From Rhodococcus phenolicus (GTDB lineage: Bacteria; Actinomycetota; Actinomycetes; Mycobacteriales; Mycobacteriaceae): a stretch of 64,000 nucleotides of DNA. Where the stretch lies: NCBI RefSeq assembly GCF_001646785.1, contig NZ_LRRH01000020.1:1-64000 (forward strand), given 5' to 3'. The notes below the pieces were generated by a model. The model worked only from the letters and a program-made list of their open reading frames with translations. It was not told the DNA's origin and searched no databases. A program made the translations under genes and the position numbers. Shown here piece by piece: positions 22,235 through 31,722 of the stretch (position 1 is the first letter of the stretch; every line of letters starts with the position of its first letter).

Positions 22235-22637
22235 GGCTGCGCACGCTACGACATCGGAACAGGTTCTCGTAGCGAATCCGGGCATCCGGTTCCCATGGCA
22301 GCGTGACTCGCCGGACGGCATCGAGCGCGTCGCAGATCCCGGGTTCCCACCCGGACGGCCACCTGGTGACGTCGATGAGCCGGCTGATCGCCGCGCCTCC
22401 GTCGACCAGGATGCACTGGGTGATCACGAGAGCGGGAGCGCCGTCCTCGGTGCGCTGGTGGAGGGTGACGGTGACCTCGGGACTGTCCGCGGCGGGGTCG
22501 TGGGCGAAGGCTGCGGCGTTGTCGGCGCAGATCGACCGGGGGCCGTCGCCGGTGTAGCAGGAATCGGTCGCCGCGGGTGGGGTGCAACGGCCCCAGAGGT
22601 CGTCGACCCGGCAGTCCACTGCTCCCGCTCCGTCCAC
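22101..22637 (-). CDS. Hypothetical Cys-containing ORF, possibly a gene remnant
   Basis: I do not recognise it. Between about 22260 and 22637 the minus strand has strong third-position GC bias in one frame, giving residues such as DDLWGRCTPPAATDSCY and SPEVTVTLHQRTEDGAPALV, which look like real protein with five Cys in the first 90 residues. The frame has a stop 18 bases upstream of its GTG, no clear ribosome site and no signal peptide, and its last 45 or so codons overlap the start of the DapB-like gene. It may be a truncated or frameshifted gene rather than an expressed one. Confidence 0.35.
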   Translation of the reverse strand: MDGAGAVDCRVDDLWGRCTPPAATDSCYTGDGPRSICADNAAAFAHDPAADSPEVTVTLHQRTEDGAPALVITQCILVDGGAAISRLIDVTRWPSGWEPGICDALDAVRRVTLPWEPDARIRYENLFRCRSVRSHDHHSRLGHRKRRPRGDSCRRRAPRAPPLRGDRAQPRQDRPRRR

Positions 22638-22749
22638 CCAGCCGCCGGAGGGCCCTCAGGTGTGGCGGCTGTTCCGCGAGCCCCGAGGCGGTTCCGTGTC
22701 CCGCCGATGATCGGGCACCGCCCGCACGTCCTGAACGGTCCCGGCGTGA

Positions 22750-23628
22750 TCAGGCCAGGGACAACCGTTGCGAGCACGCCGCCATCTCGTCGAGCACGGC
22801 GTCGAGGGTGGTGGCGTGCCGCGACGCCGACACCAGGATCCGATCGGATCCGAGCGAACCGGCCCATTCGATCTTGGACTCGTCCATCCGCGGCAGAGTC
22901 GCACCGAGCACCACTGCGACGTCGGCGGGATCCCGGCCCGCCTCGGTGGCCGCGGCCCGCATCGTCGCGATCGCGCCGGTGAGGTCGTCGCCGAGTCCCA
23001 AAGGCTGGAAACCGTCGCCGATCCGGCCCGCCCGCCGGGCCGCCGCAGCACTGTGCCCGCCGATGTACAGCGGAACCCTGTTGTCCCGGAATGGTTTCGG
23101 GAAGGAACACGCACCGGTGAACGAATGGAACTCGCCGGCGAAGTCGGCACCCTCGGGTCCGCCCGCCCACAGTGCCCGCATCACCGCGATCGCCTCGTCC
23201 GTGGCCTTGCCGCGCCGACGGAAGTCGCCGCCGCACGCCTCGATCTCCTCGCGCATCCATCCGATACCGAGGCAGATCCGGGTCCGTCCCCGGGACAGCC
23301 GATCCAGGGTGGCGAGTCGCTTGGCGAGCACCACCGGATTGTGGTTGGGCGCCACCAGGACTCCGGTGGCCAGGCCGAGCCGGTCGGTGGCGCCGGCGAC
23401 GAACGAGAGAACTTCGAGCGGATCCGGCAGAGGGCAGTCGTCGGGCAGATGCGACCTGCCGGTGGGGGAGTAGGGGTAGGCGCTGGTGGTGTTCGCGATG
23501 ACCACCGCATGCTCCACGGCGGAGATCTCGTCGAAGCCCAACTGCTCTGCGGTCCGCGCGAACCTGAGCACCGCCTCCGGGTCGCCCGCCATGCCGAGCT
23601 CGACCGGCATCACCACTCCGACCTTCAC
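22750..23628 (-). CDS. LLM-class F420-dependent oxidoreductase
   Basis: A 292-aa luciferase-like TIM-barrel protein of the actinobacterial F420 group. The N-terminus is VKVGVVMPVELGMAGDPEAVLRFARTAEQLGFDE, then the HAVVIANTTSAYPYSPTG strand, LGLATGVLVAPNHNPVVLAKRLATLDRLSRGR and GIGWMREEIEACG, the standard family landmarks. F420 rather than FMN is inferred from the close family. I chose the GTG at 23628, with GGAGAGGG upstream; an ATG at 23673 would add 15 poorly coding residues. The substrate is not predictable. Confidence 0.85.
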   Translation of the reverse strand: MKVGVVMPVELGMAGDPEAVLRFARTAEQLGFDEISAVEHAVVIANTTSAYPYSPTGRSHLPDDCPLPDPLEVLSFVAGATDRLGLATGVLVAPNHNPVVLAKRLATLDRLSRGRTRICLGIGWMREEIEACGGDFRRRGKATDEAIAVMRALWAGGPEGADFAGEFHSFTGACSFPKPFRDNRVPLYIGGHSAAAARRAGRIGDGFQPLGLGDDLTGAIATMRAAATEAGRDPADVAVVLGATLPRMDESKIEWAGSLGSDRILVSASRHATTLDAVLDEMAACSQRLSLA

Positions 23629-23995
23629 GCCACCACACCCTCTCCGATTGTCCTGTCCGTCATCGTCGGACATCGGGGCCTGGTTCGGCGCGGAATATCC
23701 CGCCCAGTGGTACTGCGCATTCCGCGCCGCGCGGTGGAACCGAGTGCGGCCTCACGGCGTCGAAAGGAGTGAGGGACGACAACAGTCGTCGAGGGGAGGA
23801 GCACCGAGCATGGAACCACGCACGACCCACTGCCACCGTGCGCGATCGCGAACGGGCTTGCTGCGCACGGTATCCGGCCCGCGGAGCGCGATCAGGCTGG
23901 GATGCGGCCGACGGGCCGACGGCGGGGCGCCGGGATCGGAGCCCCGCCCCGAGGACATCTCCGACGACGGAACGGAACGATGACCGTCCGCGTGG
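23629..23995. other. Intergenic region before pgl
   Basis: This stretch of 367 bases holds the possible short plus-strand gene at 23811 and an 8-bp GGCGGGGC/GCCCCGCC hairpin at 23921-23948 that could end the minus-strand pgl transcript. I see nothing else in it. Confidence 0.4.
23811..23983 (+). CDS. Possible small protein, 57 aa
   Basis: A short ORF whose ATG follows GGGGAGGAG by about 10 bases, one of the better ribosome sites in the window, with roughly 80 percent GC at third codon positions. The product is basic at the N-terminus and acidic at the C-terminus (EDISDDGTER), with no membrane segment. I recognise no family. It converges on pgl with 12 bases between the stops. A chance ORF cannot be excluded. 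Confidence 0.3.
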
Positions 23996-24748
23996 TCACG
24001 CCTGCGGCAGACACGCCGCAGCCTCGGTATCGACGAACCACACCGTCTGCTCGAGACCGCGGGCCCCGGCCGCCGGGATGTCGACCGGATCGGCGCCGGC
24101 CACCGCAGCCGCGACCGCGTCGGCCTTCGCCGCGCCGGTCACGAGGAACCACACCCGCCGGGACCGGCGGATCGCGGGCAGTGTCAACGTGACCCGCGCC
24201 GGCGGCGGCTTCGGCGAGTCGTCGACACCGACGACGAACTTCTCGGACTCGCGCACCGCGGAGGTGTCCGGGAACAACGAATTGATGTGGCCTTCGCCGC
24301 CCATCCCGAGCAGGTGCACGTCGAACGTCGGCACCGTGCCGTCAGGGGAGTGCGCGGCCAGGACCCGCGCATACGCCTCGGCGGACGTCACGGGGGAGGA
24401 ACCGCCGGACTCCCCGAGGGCGGGCATCGCGTGGATCCGCGCCGGATCGATCGGCACCCGGTCGAGCAACGCGGCCCGCGCCTGCACCTCGTTGCGTTCC
24501 GGATCACCCGGCGGCAGGAACCGCTCGTCGCCGAAATACACGTCGATCGCCGACCAGTCGATGCCGCCCTGCTCACGGCACACCTGCTCGAGCACCGCGA
24601 TACCGGTGCCGCCTCCGGTCAGCACCACCGAGGCGTTCACCCGCTCGCGCTGCGCCGCGACGACCGCGTCCACGAACGCGGACGCGGCCGCGGCGACGAG
24701 CGCCTCGCCGGAGTCGAAACGTTCCACACGGACCGGTGCGTCAGACAT
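23996..24748 (-). CDS. pgl: 6-phosphogluconolactonase
   Basis: A 250-aa DevB-type lactonase that hydrolyses 6-phosphogluconolactone, the second step of the oxidative pentose-phosphate pathway. Motifs: VVLTGGGTGIAVLEQV, then DVYFGDERFLPPGDPE, and LGMGGEGHINSLFP, the family's GMGxDGHxASLFP with Glu for Asp. It overlaps opcA by 8 bases at its start and is the last gene of the tkt-tal-zwf-opcA-pgl operon. Confidence 0.95.
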   Translation of the reverse strand: MSDAPVRVERFDSGEALVAAAASAFVDAVVAAQRERVNASVVLTGGGTGIAVLEQVCREQGGIDWSAIDVYFGDERFLPPGDPERNEVQARAALLDRVPIDPARIHAMPALGESGGSSPVTSAEAYARVLAAHSPDGTVPTFDVHLLGMGGEGHINSLFPDTSAVRESEKFVVGVDDSPKPPPARVTLTLPAIRRSRRVWFLVTGAAKADAVAAAVAGADPVDIPAAGARGLEQTVWFVDTEAAACLPQA

Positions 24749-25649
24749 ATTCCACCTTCGTGATGCCGTTGAGTGCGGAGTGGTAGATCTCGTCGGGGTC
24801 GAGCCGCCGCAGTTCCTCGGCCAGGCATTCCCAGGAATCCCGGCGCGCCAGGGTGATCAGCGAGTCGGGTTTCCCGGTGCGCCGCAGCGTCGCGACACGC
24901 CCTTCCTGCGGACGCACCAGCTCGATCGTCTGCGACCGCGTGTGCAACTCGACGCGCAGTTCACCGACGGAACGCTGCACCGGGCCGTCGATGCGACTCG
25001 CGAGCCAACCCGCCAGCAGATCCAGCGCGGGCTCGTTGGCCAGGCCGGACACGCCGGCCGACTCGATCGGCTCGTGGGGAGCCTGATCGAGAGCGGAGAC
25101 CAGTAGTGCCCGCCAGTAGGTGATCCGGCCCCACGCCAGGTCGGTGTCGCCCGGGGTGTAGCCGGCACGGCGGGACGCGATCGACGCCATCGGATCCGCA
25201 TCGTTGGTCGCGTCCGTCAGCCGGCGAACCGCCAGGCGGCCCACCGGGTCCTTCGCGGGGACCTCGGGAGGCGACGTCGGCCACCACACCACGATCGGGG
25301 TGTCCGGCAACAGGAACGGCACGATCACCGATTCCTGATGGTCCGCGAGGGGACCGTGCAACGCCAGGATCAGCACCTCGGACGCCCCGGCATCGCCACC
25401 GAGACGGATCTCGGCGTCCATGCGCGGTTCGCTGCCGTCGCTGACCCGGCCGACGACGATCACGCGACACGGATGCTCGCGGGCCGCGGCGGTCGCTGCG
25501 GCGATCGCCGGTTCCAGGCCCCGTCCGCCGTCCGTGCACACGACGAGCGTGAGCACGCGACCCTGCGTGACGACACCACCATTGCGGCGCAGCTCGACCA
25601 GCTTCTTGCTGATGTCGATCGCGGTCGCGTTGCGAAGCTGAACCCTCAC
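24741..25649 (-). CDS. opcA: OpcA, glucose-6-phosphate dehydrogenase assembly protein
   Basis: A 302-aa OpcA protein, required for full activity of glucose-6-phosphate dehydrogenase in cyanobacteria and actinobacteria, where it forms a complex with Zwf. Family features are an N-terminal TAIDISKKLVELRR, the PFLLPDTPIVVWWP strand and DLAWGRITYWRALL. I chose the GTG at 25649 because it overlaps the zwf stop as GTGA and has TGGAGG upstream. An ATG 12 bases earlier is possible. Always next to zwf, as here. Confidence 0.94.
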   Translation of the reverse strand: MRVQLRNATAIDISKKLVELRRNGGVVTQGRVLTLVVCTDGGRGLEPAIAAATAAAREHPCRVIVVGRVSDGSEPRMDAEIRLGGDAGASEVLILALHGPLADHQESVIVPFLLPDTPIVVWWPTSPPEVPAKDPVGRLAVRRLTDATNDADPMASIASRRAGYTPGDTDLAWGRITYWRALLVSALDQAPHEPIESAGVSGLANEPALDLLAGWLASRIDGPVQRSVGELRVELHTRSQTIELVRPQEGRVATLRRTGKPDSLITLARRDSWECLAEELRRLDPDEIYHSALNGITKVEYV

Positions 25650-27187
25650 GGCCGCCTCCATTCACGGCCGGAACGGCGCAGCATCTCGTCCGCCGACGGC
25701 GGACCCCACGTCCCGGCCTCGTACGGCTCCGGGGTGCCGTCGGCGGCCCACTGCTCAAGCACCGGATCGAGGATCTTCCACGACAATTCGACCTCGTCGT
25801 CGACGGGGAACAGGGAGGGTTCGCCGAGCAGCACATCGAGGATGAGCCGCTCGTACGCCTCCGGCGACGACTCGGTGAACGCCTGGCCGTAGCTGAAGTC
25901 CATGTTCACGTCCCGGACCTCCATCGAGGACCCGGGCACCTTCGAACCGAACCGCAGCGTGACACCTTCGTCCGGCTGCACCCGGATCACGAGTGCGTTC
26001 TGGCCGAGCTCGGTGGTCATCGTGTCGTCGAACGGCAGGTGCGGGGCCCGTTTGAACACGATCGCGATCTCGGTGACACGACGCCCCAGCCGCTTGCCGG
26101 TACGCAGATAGAACGGCACACCCGCCCAGCGCCGGGTGTCGATCTCACAGGTGATCGCCGCGAACGTCTCGGTCGTCGAGTCCGGCGCGAAACCTTGCTC
26201 GTCGTGCAACCCGACGACCTCGCCGCCGTTCTGCCAGCCGGCGACGTACTGACCGCGCGCGGTGGTCTCGTCCAACGGTTCGGCGAGTCTCGTCGCCGAG
26301 AGCACCTTGATCTTCTCCGCCCGCAGCTCGGCCGGGTCGAAGCTGATCGGTTCCTCCATCGCGATGAACGCGAGCAGCTGGAGCAGATGGTTCTGGATGA
26401 CGTCGCGCGCGGCGCCGATGCCGTCGTAGTACCCGGCCCGGCCTCCGAGCCCGATGTCCTCGGCCATCGTGATCTGCACATGGTCGACGTAGTGGGCGTT
26501 CCACAGCGGGTCGAACAGCTGGTTCGCGAAACGCAACGCCAGGATGTTCTGAACCGTCTCCTTACCGAGGTAGTGGTCGATGCGGAACACCGCATCCTCG
26601 GGAAACACCTCGCCGACAACAGCATTGAGCGCCCGGGCGCTGGTGAGGTCGTGGCCGAACGGCTTCTCGATCACTACCCGGCTCCACCGCCCGTCCTCCG
26701 GCCCGGCCAGCCCGGATCGTGACAGCTGCGAGCACACCACCGGGAACGAATCCGGCGGGATCGACAGGTAGAACGCGTGGTTGCCGCCGGTGCCGCGAAT
26801 CTTGTCGAGCTCGGCGAGGGTCGTGGCGAGCTCGGTGAAGGCGTCGTCGTCGTCGAAACTGCCCTGGACGAACCGGATGCCTTCGGCGAGCCGCTGCCAC
26901 ACCTCCTCCCGGAACGGCGTGCGCGAGTTCGCCCGGACCGCGTCGTGCACGATCCTGCCGAAGTCCTCGTCCGCCCAGTCCCGCCGAGCGAAGCCGATGA
27001 GCGCGAACCCGGGCGGCAGCAGGCCGCGATTGGCGAGGTCGTAGACAGCCGGCATCAACTTGCGCCGGGCGAGGTCGCCGGTGACTCCGAAGATCACCAG
27101 CGCACACGGGCCCGCGATGCGGGGAAGCCGGCGGTCCCTCTCGTCGCGGAGCGGATTGATCCACTCCGCCGCCGCGGGGTCGCGCAC
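25646..27187 (-). CDS. zwf: Glucose-6-phosphate 1-dehydrogenase
   Basis: A 513-aa enzyme that oxidises glucose-6-phosphate to the lactone and makes NADPH. The nucleotide loop GVTGDLA is at residues 34-40, and the substrate-binding block FRIDHYLGKETVQN holds the active-site His and Lys. Length is typical (about 490-515). The GTG start lies 2 bases after the tal stop. In mycobacteria the tal-linked copy is zwf2, and the same arrangement here suggests this is the main isoform. Confidence 0.97.
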   Translation of the reverse strand: MRDPAAAEWINPLRDERDRRLPRIAGPCALVIFGVTGDLARRKLMPAVYDLANRGLLPPGFALIGFARRDWADEDFGRIVHDAVRANSRTPFREEVWQRLAEGIRFVQGSFDDDDAFTELATTLAELDKIRGTGGNHAFYLSIPPDSFPVVCSQLSRSGLAGPEDGRWSRVVIEKPFGHDLTSARALNAVVGEVFPEDAVFRIDHYLGKETVQNILALRFANQLFDPLWNAHYVDHVQITMAEDIGLGGRAGYYDGIGAARDVIQNHLLQLLAFIAMEEPISFDPAELRAEKIKVLSATRLAEPLDETTARGQYVAGWQNGGEVVGLHDEQGFAPDSTTETFAAITCEIDTRRWAGVPFYLRTGKRLGRRVTEIAIVFKRAPHLPFDDTMTTELGQNALVIRVQPDEGVTLRFGSKVPGSSMEVRDVNMDFSYGQAFTESSPEAYERLILDVLLGEPSLFPVDDEVELSWKILDPVLEQWAADGTPEPYEAGTWGPPSADEMLRRSGREWRRP

Positions 27188-27189
27188 GG

Positions 27190-28335
27190 TCAGCCCTCCG
27201 CGCCGGCCGTGTGGGCCGACAGCTGCTCGGCGGTCGCCGCGATCAGCTCGTTCCAGGACACCTCGAACTTCTCGACGCCCTCGTCCTCCAGCTTGCGGAA
27301 CACGTCGTTCAGATCGATCCCGGCAGCCTTCAGCGCGGAGAACACGTGCTCGGCAGCCGAATCGGTGCCGGTGACGGTGTCGCCGGTAATCTCACCGTGG
27401 TCGGCGACCGCCTCGAGGGTCTTCTCCGGCATCGTGTTGACGGTGTTCGGTGCCACCAGCTCGGTCACGTACAGGGTGTCCGGGTAGTCGGGGTTCTTCA
27501 CACCCGTCGACGCCCACAGCGCGCGCTGGGCCGGCGCGCCGGCCGCGGCCAGCTGCTCGAACCGCGCCCCGGATTCGAAGGCCTTCCTGTACGACGCGTA
27601 TGCCAGGCGAGCGTTGGCGAGACCGGCCTTGCCGCGCAGCGCCAGCGCTTCCTCGGTGCCGATCTCCTCGAGCCGCGCATCGATCTCGGTGTCCACCCGG
27701 GAGACGAAGAACGACGCCACCGAATGGATCGTCGACAGGTCGTGCCCGGCGGCCTTCGCCGCGGTCAGACCGTCCAGGTAGGACTCGATGACCCGCTCGT
27801 ACCGGTCCACCGAGAAGATCAGCGTCACGTTCACACTGATGCCCTCACCGATCACACGGGCGATCGCGGGCAGCCCGGCGATCGTCGCGGGAATCTTGAT
27901 GAACAGATTCGGGCGGTCGACGATCTTCCACAGCTCGATCGCCTGCGCGACGGTGGCGTCCGTCTCGTGCGCGAGCCGGGGATCGACCTCGATCGACACC
28001 CGGCCGTCGACACCGCCGGTCGCCTCGAACACCGGCGCGAGCACATCGCACGCGGCCCGCACGTCGTCGGTGGTGACGGTGCGGATGGTGGTGTCGACGT
28101 CGGTGCCGGCCGCAGCCAGCTCGGTGACCTGTGCGTCGTAGGCGTGGCCCTTCGACAGCGCGGCCTGGAAGATCGACGGGTTCGTGGTGACACCGACGAC
28201 CGAGCGGGTCGCGACGAGCTCGGCGAGGTTGCCGGACTCGATGCGCTCGCGGGACAGGTCGTCGAGCCACACGGACACGCCCGCGGCCGACAGGGCTGCC
28301 AGGTTCGCGTTCTGCGTGGTGGTCTCCTGCGTCAT
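27190..28335 (-). CDS. tal: Transaldolase
   Basis: A 381-aa transaldolase of the longer actinobacterial type. It transfers a dihydroxyacetone unit between sedoheptulose-7-phosphate and glyceraldehyde-3-phosphate through a Schiff base. The likely catalytic Lys147 is in [11 protein letters not shown]; the TTNPSIFQ and [11 protein letters not shown] blocks are intact. It lies 8 bases after tkt, in an operon with the oxidative branch, so both halves of the pathway are co-expressed. Confidence 0.96.
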   Translation of the reverse strand: MTQETTTQNANLAALSAAGVSVWLDDLSRERIESGNLAELVATRSVVGVTTNPSIFQAALSKGHAYDAQVTELAAAGTDVDTTIRTVTTDDVRAACDVLAPVFEATGGVDGRVSIEVDPRLAHETDATVAQAIELWKIVDRPNLFIKIPATIAGLPAIARVIGEGISVNVTLIFSVDRYERVIESYLDGLTAAKAAGHDLSTIHSVASFFVSRVDTEIDARLEEIGTEEALALRGKAGLANARLAYASYRKAFESGARFEQLAAAGAPAQRALWASTGVKNPDYPDTLYVTELVAPNTVNTMPEKTLEAVADHGEITGDTVTGTDSAAEHVFSALKAAGIDLNDVFRKLEDEGVEKFEVSWNELIAATAEQLSAHTAGAEG

Positions 28336-28343
28336 TGCGATCT

Positions 28344-30446
28344 CTATCCCTTCAGTCGCGTCAGCGAGCGGCGGGCCGCGTCGACGACGGCCTCGGCGGT
28401 GATGCCGAACTCGCGGTACAAGGTCTTGTAGTCGGCGGAAGCGCCGAAGTGCTCGAGCGACACGGCTTCCCCGGCGTCGCCGATCAGGCGGTACCACGGC
28501 AGGGCCAGACCGGCCTCCACGGACACGCGGGCCTTCACCGACGGCGGCAGCACCTCGTCGCGGTACGCCTGGTCCTGCTCGAGGAACCAGTCGAGAACCG
28601 GCACCGACACGACCCGGGTCGGGACGCCCTCGCCCTCGAGGACCTCCCGCGCGGCGACGGCGAGCTGCACCTCGGAGCCGGTGGCGAGCAACAGCACCTC
28701 GGGGGTGCCGGTCGACGCCTCGGCGAGCACGTACGCACCGCGGGTGACACCTTCGGCGGCCTTCTCGCGGGTGCCCTCGAGCACCGGCACGTCCTGACGG
28801 GTCAGGGCGAGCGCGGTCGGGCCCGTCTTGTTCTCCAGCGCGGCCTGCCACGCGAACGACGTCTCGTTGCCGTCGGCGGGCCGGATCACCGCGAGGTTCG
28901 GGATCGCGCGCAGCGCGGTGAGGTGCTCGATCGGCTGGTGCGTCGGGCCGTCCTCGCCGAGACCGATCGAGTCGTGCGTCCACACGTAGATCGCCGGGGT
29001 CTGCATGAGCGCGGCCAGGCGCACCGCGGGACGCATGTAGTCGGAGAACACGAGGAACGTGCCGCCGTACGGGCGGGTCGGCCCGTGCAGCGCGATGCCG
29101 TTGAGGATCGAGCCCATCGCGTGCTCACGGATGCCGAAGTGCAGGGTGCGGCCGTACGGGGTCGCCGACCAGTCCTTCGTGGAGATCGTCTCCGGGCCGA
29201 ACGAGTCGGACCCGGGGATGGTCGTGTTGTTCGAACCGGCCAGGTCGGCCGAGCCGCCCCACAGCTCCGGCAGGATCGGGCCGAGCGCGGCCAAGGCGTT
29301 GCCGGATGCCTTGCGGGTCGCCGGACCCTTCTCGGCCGGCTCGTAGGTCGGCAGCGCGTCGGTCCAGCCGGCGGGGAACTCGCCGGACTGCAGACGGTCG
29401 AACAGTTCCTTGCGCTCGGGTTCCCGCTCGGCCCACGCATCGAACCCGCCCTGCCACTCGGAGCGGGCCTTCACGCCGCGGTCGACGACGCGACGGGTGT
29501 GCTCGAGCACCGCGGCATCCACGTCGAAGTTCTTCTCCGGGTCGAAACCGAGGAACTTCTTGACGGCGGCGACCTCGTCGGCGCCGAGCGCCGAACCGTG
29601 CACATCGCCGGTGTTCATCTTCGTCGGGGCCGGGTAGCCGATCACGGTGCGCAGCAGGATCAGCGACGGCTTGTCGGTGACGGCCTTCGCGGCCTCCACG
29701 GCCTCGAGGATCGCGGTGACGTTCTCGCCGCCCTCGACGGTCTGCACGTGCCAGCCGTACGCCTCGTACCGCTTGGCGACATCCTCGCCGAGCGCGATGG
29801 CGGTGTCGTGCTCGATGGAGATCTTGTTGTCGTCGTAGAAGACGACCAGATTGCCCAGTTCCTGGACGCCGGCGATCGACGACGCCTCGGAGGTGACGCC
29901 CTCCTCGATGTCGCCGTCGGACGCGACGACGTAGACGTAGTGGTCGAACGGGCTGGTGCCCGCGGCGGCCTCGGGATCGAACAGGCCGCGCTCACGGCGG
30001 GCGGCCATCGCCATACCCACGGCGGAGGCCAGGCCCTGGCCGAGCGGGCCGGTGGTCATCTCGACGCCGGCGGTGTGCCCGAACTCCGGGTGGCCGGGGG
30101 TCAGCGAGCCCCACGTGCGCAGCGCCTCGAGATCGGCCAGTTCCAGGCCGTAGCCGGACAGGAAGAGCTGGACGTAGAGGGTCAGGCTGGAGTGGCCGCA
30201 GGACAGCACGAACCGGTCACGGCCGACCCACTGCGGATCGGTGGGGTCGTGGCGCAGCACCCGCTGGTACAGCGTGTAGGCGAGCGGCGCCAGGCTCATC
30301 GCGGTGCCGGGATGCCCGTTGCCGACCTTCTGCACGGCGTCCGCAGCAAGCACACGCGCGGTGTCGACGGCCTTGGTGTCCAGATCGGTCCAGTCGGCGG
30401 GATGGACCGCCTCGGTGAGGGTGCGGATCTCGTCGGTGATCGACAC
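28344..30446 (-). CDS. tkt: Transketolase
   Basis: A 700-aa thiamine-diphosphate enzyme that moves two-carbon units between sugar phosphates. The N-terminal block [18 protein letters not shown] holds conserved active-site His. The diphosphate/Mg motif reads [13 protein letters not shown], with Ser in place of the first Gly of the usual GDG pattern, as in mycobacteria by my recollection. The C-terminal half has the pyrimidine-binding domain with [16 protein letters not shown] chose the GTG at 30446 ([10 protein letters not shown]) because it aligns with the expected N-terminus and has AGGAG 11 bases upstream; an ATG 21 bases earlier contains that site. First gene of the operon, divergent from ctaB. 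Confidence 0.96.
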   Translation of the reverse strand: MSITDEIRTLTEAVHPADWTDLDTKAVDTARVLAADAVQKVGNGHPGTAMSLAPLAYTLYQRVLRHDPTDPQWVGRDRFVLSCGHSSLTLYVQLFLSGYGLELADLEALRTWGSLTPGHPEFGHTAGVEMTTGPLGQGLASAVGMAMAARRERGLFDPEAAAGTSPFDHYVYVVASDGDIEEGVTSEASSIAGVQELGNLVVFYDDNKISIEHDTAIALGEDVAKRYEAYGWHVQTVEGGENVTAILEAVEAAKAVTDKPSLILLRTVIGYPAPTKMNTGDVHGSALGADEVAAVKKFLGFDPEKNFDVDAAVLEHTRRVVDRGVKARSEWQGGFDAWAEREPERKELFDRLQSGEFPAGWTDALPTYEPAEKGPATRKASGNALAALGPILPELWGGSADLAGSNNTTIPGSDSFGPETISTKDWSATPYGRTLHFGIREHAMGSILNGIALHGPTRPYGGTFLVFSDYMRPAVRLAALMQTPAIYVWTHDSIGLGEDGPTHQPIEHLTALRAIPNLAVIRPADGNETSFAWQAALENKTGPTALALTRQDVPVLEGTREKAAEGVTRGAYVLAEASTGTPEVLLLATGSEVQLAVAAREVLEGEGVPTRVVSVPVLDWFLEQDQAYRDEVLPPSVKARVSVEAGLALPWYRLIGDAGEAVSLEHFGASADYKTLYREFGITAEAVVDAARRSLTRLKG

Positions 30447-30668
30447 GAGCTTCAAGTCTCCTGACATGGGTGTACGGGATGCCTGCGACCGCGAATGCGT
30501 CGCGCGCCCTCCCAGCCTAATCGCCGCGGCGGCACTACGCGGATTACGGGTCGATTCGGTCGAGGCCTGTCCGCGGTCTACCATCGACCGTAGTAGAGGC
30601 GCGTCCGTGATCGGGCGGCGGTGAGCGGGCGAGCGAAGGTGTGTATTCGCGTGGTGCAAGGAGACAGT

Positions 30669-31646
30669 GTGCGGACAGGGCGACGGCCGGGAGGACACGG
30701 CTTCGGTGCCCCGGAAGCGCCCAGCACCCCCCGGCCGGACACTCCGTGGGGCCGGGTATCGGGCACCGTCCTCGCCTACATCGCGCTGACCAAGCCGCGC
30801 GTCATCGAGTTGCTGTTGGTCGCGACCATCCCGGCGATGCTGCTCGCCGATCGCGGCAGCGTCGACCTGGCCTTGATCCTGAGCACGCTGTTCGGCGGCT
30901 GGATGGGTGCGGCGAGCGCGAACTCGCTCAACTGCGTCGTCGACGCCGACATCGACAAGGTCATGAAGCGCACTGCCCTGCGACCGTTGGCGCGGCAGGC
31001 GGTGCCGACGCGCAACGCCTTCGTGTTCGGCATGGTGCTCGGCGTCGCGTCGTTCGTCTGGCTGTGGTGGCGCGCGAATCTGCTCGCCGGTGCCCTCGTC
31101 GTCGCGACCATCGCGTTCTACGTGCTGGTGTACACGATGGTGCTCAAGCGACGTACCTGGCAGAACGTGGTGTGGGGCGGCGCTGCCGGCTGCATGCCCG
31201 TGATGGTCGGATGGGCCGCGGTCACCGGGTCGCTGAGCTGGGAACCGCTGGTGCTGTTCCTGGTGATCTTCTTCTGGACGCCGCCGCACACGTGGGCGCT
31301 GGCGATGCGTTACAAGGAGGACTACAAGGCGGCCGGCGTGCCGATGCTCCCGGTGATCGCCACCGAACAGCACGTCACCAAGCAGATCCTGATCTACACG
31401 TGGGCGACGGTCCTGGCGACGCTGGTACTCGTCCCGGCCGCGGGTGTCGTGTACGCGGCCGTTGCGCTGCTGGCCGGTGCGTGGTTCGTGTTCATCGCGC
31501 ACCAGCTGTACAACAGCGTCCGCGGCGGGGCCTCGGTCAAGCCGCTCAAGCTGTTCCTGCAGTCGAACAACTACCTCGCCGTGGTGTGCCTGGGCCTGGC
31601 CGTCGACTCCGTGCTGGATCTGCCCACGATCGCCTCCTACTTCTGA
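30669..31646 (+). CDS. ctaB: Protoheme IX farnesyltransferase (haem O synthase)
   Basis: A 325-aa UbiA-superfamily membrane prenyltransferase with about nine helices. It adds a farnesyl group to haem b to give haem O, for aa3-type oxidase. The first Asp-rich motif is [15 protein letters not shown] and the second region reads [16 protein letters not shown]. The GTG at 30669 is preferred since AAGGAG lies 5 bases before it; longer forms add a basic, poorly conserved arm. Its partner ctaA lies 2 kb away on the opposite strand. Confidence 0.94.
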   Translation: MRTGRRPGGHGFGAPEAPSTPRPDTPWGRVSGTVLAYIALTKPRVIELLLVATIPAMLLADRGSVDLALILSTLFGGWMGAASANSLNCVVDADIDKVMKRTALRPLARQAVPTRNAFVFGMVLGVASFVWLWWRANLLAGALVVATIAFYVLVYTMVLKRRTWQNVVWGGAAGCMPVMVGWAAVTGSLSWEPLVLFLVIFFWTPPHTWALAMRYKEDYKAAGVPMLPVIATEQHVTKQILIYTWATVLATLVLVPAAGVVYAAVALLAGAWFVFIAHQLYNSVRGGASVKPLKLFLQSNNYLAVVCLGLAVDSVLDLPTIASYF

Positions 31647-31660
31647 TCCGTGGCCTTCGG

Positions 31661-31714
31661 CCCCGTGTGCCTTTGTGGCGCCCGGGCGTGGGAGGGCCAC
31701 AAAGGCACACGGGG
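31661..31714. terminator. Long hairpin after ctaB, originally shared with qor
   Basis: Perfect 19-base arms (31661-31679 and 31696-31714, CCCCGTGTGCCTTTGTGGC and its complement) around a 16-base loop, 14 bases after ctaB. If the adjacent insertion sequence is removed, the hairpin ends 3 bases from the qor stop, so it was probably a two-way terminator for the convergent pair ctaB and qor. Confidence 0.85.
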
Positions 31715-31716
31715 CG

Positions 31717-31722
31717 CCTAGG
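31717..31722. repeat. Target-site duplication, left copy
   Basis: CCTAGG directly abuts the left end of the insertion sequence, and an identical hexamer abuts the right end at 32792-32797. Six bases is in the range known for IS481-type elements. The hexamer is itself a palindrome, so the exact boundary could shift by a base or two. Confidence 0.75.

Noticed and set aside
28335-30464. A 709-codon plus-strand frame opposite tkt
   Set aside because: Antisense shadow of transketolase with repetitive composition and no ribosome site.
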